Source: an uncultured Cyclobacteriaceae bacterium
Lineage (GTDB): Bacteria > Bacteroidota > Bacteroidia > Cytophagales > Cyclobacteriaceae
NCBI GenBank assembly: GCA_943788235.1
Contig: CALSPM010000005.1
Coordinates: 582,001-646,000, forward strand
DNA: 64,000 nt
Reading direction: 5' to 3'
Shown piece after piece: positions 59,745 to 64,000 of this stretch. Under the pieces are notes generated by a model that saw only the letters and a list, made by a program, of their open reading frames with translations, was not told the DNA's origin and did not search any database. The translations under genes were made by a program, and so were the position numbers. Every line of letters begins with the position of its first letter. The stretch's first letter is position 1.

Positions 59745-60434
59745 ATGAAAAAAGGATTTGGTTTTATCATATTATGTTTCACCTATTTTTTGGGGATAGG
59801 ACAAGACGAAAAAAGACTTGAGCAGCCAGATATACCTGGAGATATTATGTTGGATTTTGGTTTTAATTCATTGATAGATAACAAAGAATTAGTTAATACA
59901 GAATTATTTCCTTCCCGCTCTTTCGGTCTTTATTATATGGCTAAGCGGAAATTGAGTGATCAGTTTATTTTTAATCCAGCGATAGGTTTCACATTTGAAA
60001 AAATTGGTTTTGCAGATCGCTCTAATTATCAAGTAGATGATTTGAAAGTCACGTCATGGGACACGGTGAGTGTGGGAGAATTGAAAAGGAATAGATTGGC
60101 TATCACCTATGCAGAATTACCCTTAGAACTTCGATTTTATCCCAATCGAACAGTAGATGGAGAGGGTTTTTTTGTAAGTATTGGAAGCGTATTGGGATTC
60201 AAAATAGCAGCCAAGACAAAAATGAGGTTCAACTTAGATGGTTCCAAAATAAAAGAAATGAATACGGGTAACTTTGGTTTATCCGATGTGAGATATGGTA
60301 TGGTGGCTCGGGTGGGCTTCCAGAAAGTAAATGCTTTCGTGAAATATTATGTTTCTGATGTTTGGCGTGATGCCCCTATCGATCAGGCAACTCCCAGTCA
60401 ATTTACCTTTGGAATCAATTTGACAGGATTTTAA
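59745..60434 (+). CDS. Outer membrane beta-barrel protein, PorT-like family
   Basis: 229 residues: signal peptide (GFGFIILCFTYFLGIGQD), then alternating strands ending in an aromatic residue, FTFGINLTGF, the classic C-terminal insertion signal. Segments SRSFGLYYMAKRKLSDQFIF and YAELPLELRFYPN fit the PorT/OMP_b-brl_2 family. PorT itself is a type IX secretion protein; this one cannot be equated with it by eye. Confidence 0.72.
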   Translation: MKKGFGFIILCFTYFLGIGQDEKRLEQPDIPGDIMLDFGFNSLIDNKELVNTELFPSRSFGLYYMAKRKLSDQFIFNPAIGFTFEKIGFADRSNYQVDDLKVTSWDTVSVGELKRNRLAITYAELPLELRFYPNRTVDGEGFFVSIGSVLGFKIAAKTKMRFNLDGSKIKEMNTGNFGLSDVRYGMVARVGFQKVNAFVKYYVSDVWRDAPIDQATPSQFTFGINLTGF

Positions 60435-60563
60435 TTCAAAAGGGTTGTTTTGGGGTTAAAAATTACATTATTCAGTGATCATTTTAATTTATTTAATTTA
60501 CTCATAGCCTATATGCTCAGACAATTTTCCTTAAAAAATAAAACCCCAAAGGCAGCTGATATA

Positions 60564-61994
60564 TTATAATTCCTTTCTCAGTCGTGCGACAGGAATGTCC
60601 AATTGTTCTCGGTATTTAGCCACAGTTCTGCGCGCAATGTTATAGCCTTCTTCATTTAATAATTTTTCAATTTTATCATCGGATAATGGTTTACTTTTAT
60701 TTTCCTGATCAATCAATGCGCGTAATTTATTTTTAACCTCCCTACTACTTACATCTTCACCTGATTGTGTTGAGATACCTTCTGAGAAAAAATGTTTAAG
60801 TGGATATATCCCGAAATCAGTTTGAATGGATTTACTGCTGGCTACTCTTGATACGGTACTGATATCCATACCGATGCGTTCAGCTATATCTTTGAGAATC
60901 ATCGGTTTTAGTTTATTTTCATCCCCTTCTTGAAAATAATCGTATTGGATATTTATAATGGCTTGCATGGTATTCAATAGGGTAGCTTGTCGTTGCTTGA
61001 TGGCATCTATAAACCACTTTGCTGCATCTAGTTTCTGTTTGATAAAAGAGACCGTTTCGCGCAATTTTTTATCCTTTTTTTTACTACTATCGTAAGTATT
61101 TAGCATTTCAGAATAAGATCGACTGACTCTTAATTCAGGAGCATTTTTAGCATTTAATGTGAGTTCTAGTGAACCATCGATATTTTTCAAAATGAAATCA
61201 GGCATTAAAAACTGTATCTTACTGTCTTCAGCTCCTGCACCTCCAGGTTTTGGATTGAGTCGAGTAATAATGCCAATGGCATTTTTTAATTCAGTACTGG
61301 AAATACCTAATTTTTGTTCTATTTTGGCATAATGTTTTTTGGAAAATTCTTTGAAGCATACCTTAAGTACCTGGTAGGCTAAATCATTTTCACGATCTTC
61401 GAGGTCTCTTCTTTCCAACTGAAGCATCAAACAGGTTTGCAAACTTTGTGCTCCTATTCCTGCAGGTTCAAAAGTTTGAATTTTTTTTAGTAGTTCACTT
61501 AATTCAAACCGATCTGTTTCAATGCCTTGAGAAAAAGCAAGATCATTCACGATGGCATCCAAATCTCTTCTAAGGTATCCATCTGCATCGATGCTACCCA
61601 AAAGTTGTTTTCCTAAAATATGCTGATATTCATTCAGCTTAAGAAAGCCGAGTTGTGTCAATAACTGTTCGTGAAGGGTGGTACCGATGCTTATGGGATA
61701 TTCTTTGTCTTGATCTATGGAGTTGCTCCCATTTCCAGTCATTTTGTATCCGGTGTAGTCATCATGAAGATAATCTTCTGTACTATGGTCTGATTCTTCT
61801 TTTTCTTCAAATGGATCTTTAGGTTCGTCATCTGACGAGGGCAGATCACCTTCTTCGAGAGCGGGATTTATTTCTAATTCTTCCTCAATTCTAGTATCCA
61901 GCTCAGCGGTAGGTACTTGCAACAGTTTAATAAACTGAATCTGTTGCGGTGATAATTTTTGCTGTAGCGATTGAGAGAGAATGAGTTTTTGCAT
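60564..61994 (-). CDS. rpoN: RNA polymerase sigma-54 factor
   Basis: 476 residues: region I Gln-rich start MQKLILSQSLQQKLSPQQIQ, an acidic region II with DDEPKDPFEEKEESD, core-binding GCTL-like region III, an HTH with DISTVSRVASSKSIQ, and the RpoN box ARRTVAKYREQ before the end VARLRKEL. Directs transcription from -24/-12 promoters with enhancer proteins. It is divergent from asnS. Confidence 0.95.
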   Translation of the reverse strand: MQKLILSQSLQQKLSPQQIQFIKLLQVPTAELDTRIEEELEINPALEEGDLPSSDDEPKDPFEEKEESDHSTEDYLHDDYTGYKMTGNGSNSIDQDKEYPISIGTTLHEQLLTQLGFLKLNEYQHILGKQLLGSIDADGYLRRDLDAIVNDLAFSQGIETDRFELSELLKKIQTFEPAGIGAQSLQTCLMLQLERRDLEDRENDLAYQVLKVCFKEFSKKHYAKIEQKLGISSTELKNAIGIITRLNPKPGGAGAEDSKIQFLMPDFILKNIDGSLELTLNAKNAPELRVSRSYSEMLNTYDSSKKKDKKLRETVSFIKQKLDAAKWFIDAIKQRQATLLNTMQAIINIQYDYFQEGDENKLKPMILKDIAERIGMDISTVSRVASSKSIQTDFGIYPLKHFFSEGISTQSGEDVSSREVKNKLRALIDQENKSKPLSDDKIEKLLNEEGYNIARRTVAKYREQLDIPVARLRKEL

Positions 61995-62202
61995 AATAAT
62001 CTGTCTGGCCTCAAAATTATTTAAATTATGTAATTATCTAGGTTAAAACAAGTAAGATTGTTAGATTTTAAGATCCTAAGTTATCATGTAAAAAGCAATT
62101 TTTGGTTTGTTTATTATTTAATAAAACGCATCTATTCTTTATATGATTTCATCATTCCACTTATTTGTGGTTTTTTTGCTGGATACTTTAGATTAAATCA
62201 TT

Positions 62203-63654
62203 GTGGAGGATCAAAAAAGAATAAAAATTAAAGCCTTACTTGCATTAGCATCCTTGAGTGAGGAAATTGTCGTCAAAGGATGGGTACGGACTAAAAGAGG
62301 CAGTAAAAATGCGGTTTTCATAGCGATGAATGATGGTTCCACGATACATAATATTCAAGTGGTGGCCGATCCTGAGCTTTTCGGGGAGGATTTACTTAAA
62401 CGGATTAGCACAGGAGCTAGCATCGCAGTTACAGGTCTTTGGGTGGCTTCGCTGGGATCTGGTCAGACCCAAGAGCTGCAGGCAAAAGCTATAAAAGTAT
62501 TGGGGGAAGCCAATCCGGAGACTTATCCGTTGCAGCCTAAGCGGCATAGTTTAGAGTTCCTCAGAGAGATCGCTCATCTACGGCCCAGGACGAACACGAT
62601 GGGTGCTATTTTACGGGTAAGACATGCGGTAGCATTTGCTATCCATCAGTTTTTTAATGAAAAGGGATTTTTTTATTTTAACAGTCCTTTGTTAACCACC
62701 TCGGACGCTGAAGGTGCAGGCGAAACCTTTAAGGTGACCACTTTAAATCTTGAAAAAATACCTTTAGATGAGGGGGGTAAGGTAGATTACCGAGAAGATT
62801 TCTTTGAAAAGGAAACTAATTTAACTGTTTCGGGACAATTAGAGGGTGAATTAGCGGCATTGGCTTTATCTGAAATCTATACTTTTGGGCCTACTTTTCG
62901 TGCGGAAAATTCTAATACGACAAGACATCTGGCAGAGTTTTGGATGGTTGAACCTGAGATGGCTTTTTATGATCTCAAAGACAATATGGATCTGGCTGAA
63001 GAAATGTTAAAATATTTGGTAAAATATACGCTCGATCATTGCCTTGATGACCTCACTTTCTTAGAAAAAAGAGAAATTGAAGAACAAAAAAATAAACCAC
63101 TCGTCGAGCGAAGCGAGCAGCCGCTTTTAGATCGTTTGCGTGGGATTTTAGCGGATGATTTTGAAAGGATTTCTTATACTGAAGCCTTTCAAATTTTAAG
63201 AAATTCAAAGCCTAACAAAAAGAAAAAATTCCAATTTCCGATAGATACTTGGGGTGCCGATTTACAATCAGAGCATGAAAGATTCCTTGTAGAGAAATAT
63301 TTTAAAAAGTCGGTCATTATATATGATTATCCAAAGGACATTAAATCTTTTTATATGCGCTTGAATGACGATAATAAGACGGTAGGGGCCATGGATGTTT
63401 TATTTCCAGGGATTGGTGAAATCATAGGTGGGTCGCAGCGAGAAGAGCGTTTGGACGTATTAACAGAGCGCATGGAAGAAAAGCAGATACCGGCTGCTGA
63501 AATGGATTGGTTTTTAGATACACGTAGGTTTGGAACGGTGGAACACAGTGGTTTTGGCTTAGGCTTTGAGCGTATGATTCTATTTTTAACGGGTATGTCC
63601 AATATCAGAGATGTGATTCCATTTCCACGGACGCCTGGAAATTGTGAATATTAA
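62203..63654 (+). CDS. asnS: Asparagine-tRNA ligase
   Basis: 483 residues: an OB-fold anticodon domain ([20 protein letters not shown]), then the class II catalytic core with [20 protein letters not shown] (motif 2) and [20 protein letters not shown] (motif 3), ending [12 protein letters not shown] start at 62203; no nearer ATG fits. Neighbour of rpoN, as in many Bacteroidota. Confidence 0.95.
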   Translation: MEDQKRIKIKALLALASLSEEIVVKGWVRTKRGSKNAVFIAMNDGSTIHNIQVVADPELFGEDLLKRISTGASIAVTGLWVASLGSGQTQELQAKAIKVLGEANPETYPLQPKRHSLEFLREIAHLRPRTNTMGAILRVRHAVAFAIHQFFNEKGFFYFNSPLLTTSDAEGAGETFKVTTLNLEKIPLDEGGKVDYREDFFEKETNLTVSGQLEGELAALALSEIYTFGPTFRAENSNTTRHLAEFWMVEPEMAFYDLKDNMDLAEEMLKYLVKYTLDHCLDDLTFLEKREIEEQKNKPLVERSEQPLLDRLRGILADDFERISYTEAFQILRNSKPNKKKKFQFPIDTWGADLQSEHERFLVEKYFKKSVIIYDYPKDIKSFYMRLNDDNKTVGAMDVLFPGIGEIIGGSQREERLDVLTERMEEKQIPAAEMDWFLDTRRFGTVEHSGFGLGFERMILFLTGMSNIRDVIPFPRTPGNCEY

Positions 63655-63712
63655 GCTATTATTTACTTGATGCTTTTTATGTCCGAATAGGCTATATCTG
63701 GTTATAATAATC

Positions 63713-64000
63713 ATGCATCAGATGCACTTTGTACATTTTTTTGAACAGATTACGACCTTACAGAAACTAACTTGGGTTTTAGGATGCCTGTTTTTTTGCT
63801 GGCTTCTTGAGGCTGGTATACCCTTATTCAAGTATTCCTATAATAAATGGAAGCACGATGGTATCAATCTGGTTTTTTTCAATTTCTGCGCTCATCAATC
63901 TGGTAATAGGCCTGTGGTCCGTAGGCGTTTTTGTTTGGATTGATGCGATGCAGTTTGGACTGCTCCATTGGGTGGAATTGCCTCTATGGCTTGAGGTACT
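63713..64000 (+). CDS. Sterol desaturase/fatty acid hydroxylase family membrane protein, 5' part, frame-broken in a T7 run
   Basis: The window ends inside the gene. Residues 1-50 have a hydrophobic segment (LTWVLGCLFFCWLLEAGIPL) and YSYNKWKHDGINLVFF. At 63873-63879 (seven T) the frame is lost; removing one T continues as SISALINLVIGLWSVGVFVW, then FGLLHWVELPLWLEV, typical of the N-terminal membrane part of this family. The His-rich iron sites would lie beyond the window. Sequence error or slippage cannot be told apart here. Confidence 0.6.

Overview
The window is a 64 kb piece of an AT-rich Bacteroidota chromosome, most like the Cytophagales/Saprospiria type of gene order. Evidence: promoters with the Bacteroidota -7 element TAnnTTTG; almost no Shine-Dalgarno sequences; lineage-typical families (DUF4270, DUF4286, DUF4834, DUF4212, a PorT-like outer membrane barrel, a CarB without the C-terminal regulatory domain, an S16 protein with a long Ala/Glu/Lys tail); and the neighbourhood panC / one-domain glycogen synthase / DUF4270 / glmS. 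Nearly everything is core metabolism and information processing.

Layout. 0-5 kb: the end of secA, a SPOR lipoprotein, an M20 amidohydrolase and two small membrane proteins. 5-10.5 kb (mostly minus): a broken AraC regulator, acyl-CoA dehydrogenase, a YugP-type metallopeptidase, rfaE2, a flippase-like membrane protein and panC. 10.6-14.5 kb: one-domain glycogen synthase, DUF4270 lipoprotein, glmS. 14.5-17.5 kb: a very AT-rich accessory island with two ATG-less recombinase-domain fragments flanking a secreted S41-like protein, then a small membrane protein. 17.5-24.9 kb: ridA, gltX, a lysine-type saccharopine/alanine dehydrogenase, rho, serS, a GNAT, DUF4286. 25.2-25.7 kb: a decayed NUMOD4-HNH endonuclease. 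25.7-30.2 kb: rplU-rpmA and nrdB-nrdA around a 446 bp control region with two perfect DnaA boxes. 30.2-36.1 kb: acetate module (acs, sodium:solute symporter, DUF4212), ZIP transporter, ApbE. 36.2-42.8 kb: ruvB, queG, an aminotransferase, an RNA methyltransferase, trmD-rimM-rpsP. 43-51 kb: sucA-sucB-lpd (2-oxoglutarate dehydrogenase), then a DUF1611 plus enolase-superfamily epimerase pair. 51-57.7 kb: carB, DUF4834, accD, nqrF and a ureohydrolase-fold protein with lost metal ligands. 57.8-64 kb: a pair of inverted DnaA boxes in an AT-rich gap, a putative metal-binding lipoprotein, tRNA-Arg(ACG), an outer membrane barrel, rpoN, asnS and the start of a sterol-desaturase-like gene.

Two general points. 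First, reading frames are broken by one-base indels in at least five genes (secA three times, amidohydrolase twice, AraC, DUF4270, sterol desaturase), concentrated in the first 6 kb. secA is essential, so sequencing or assembly error is the simplest reading for most of them, although two lie in T runs where slippage is also possible. Second, no clear new multi-gene system (defence, secretion, biosynthesis) is visible. The best leads are the recombinase-fragment island, the DnaA-box regions, and conserved-fold proteins that have lost their hallmark ligands.
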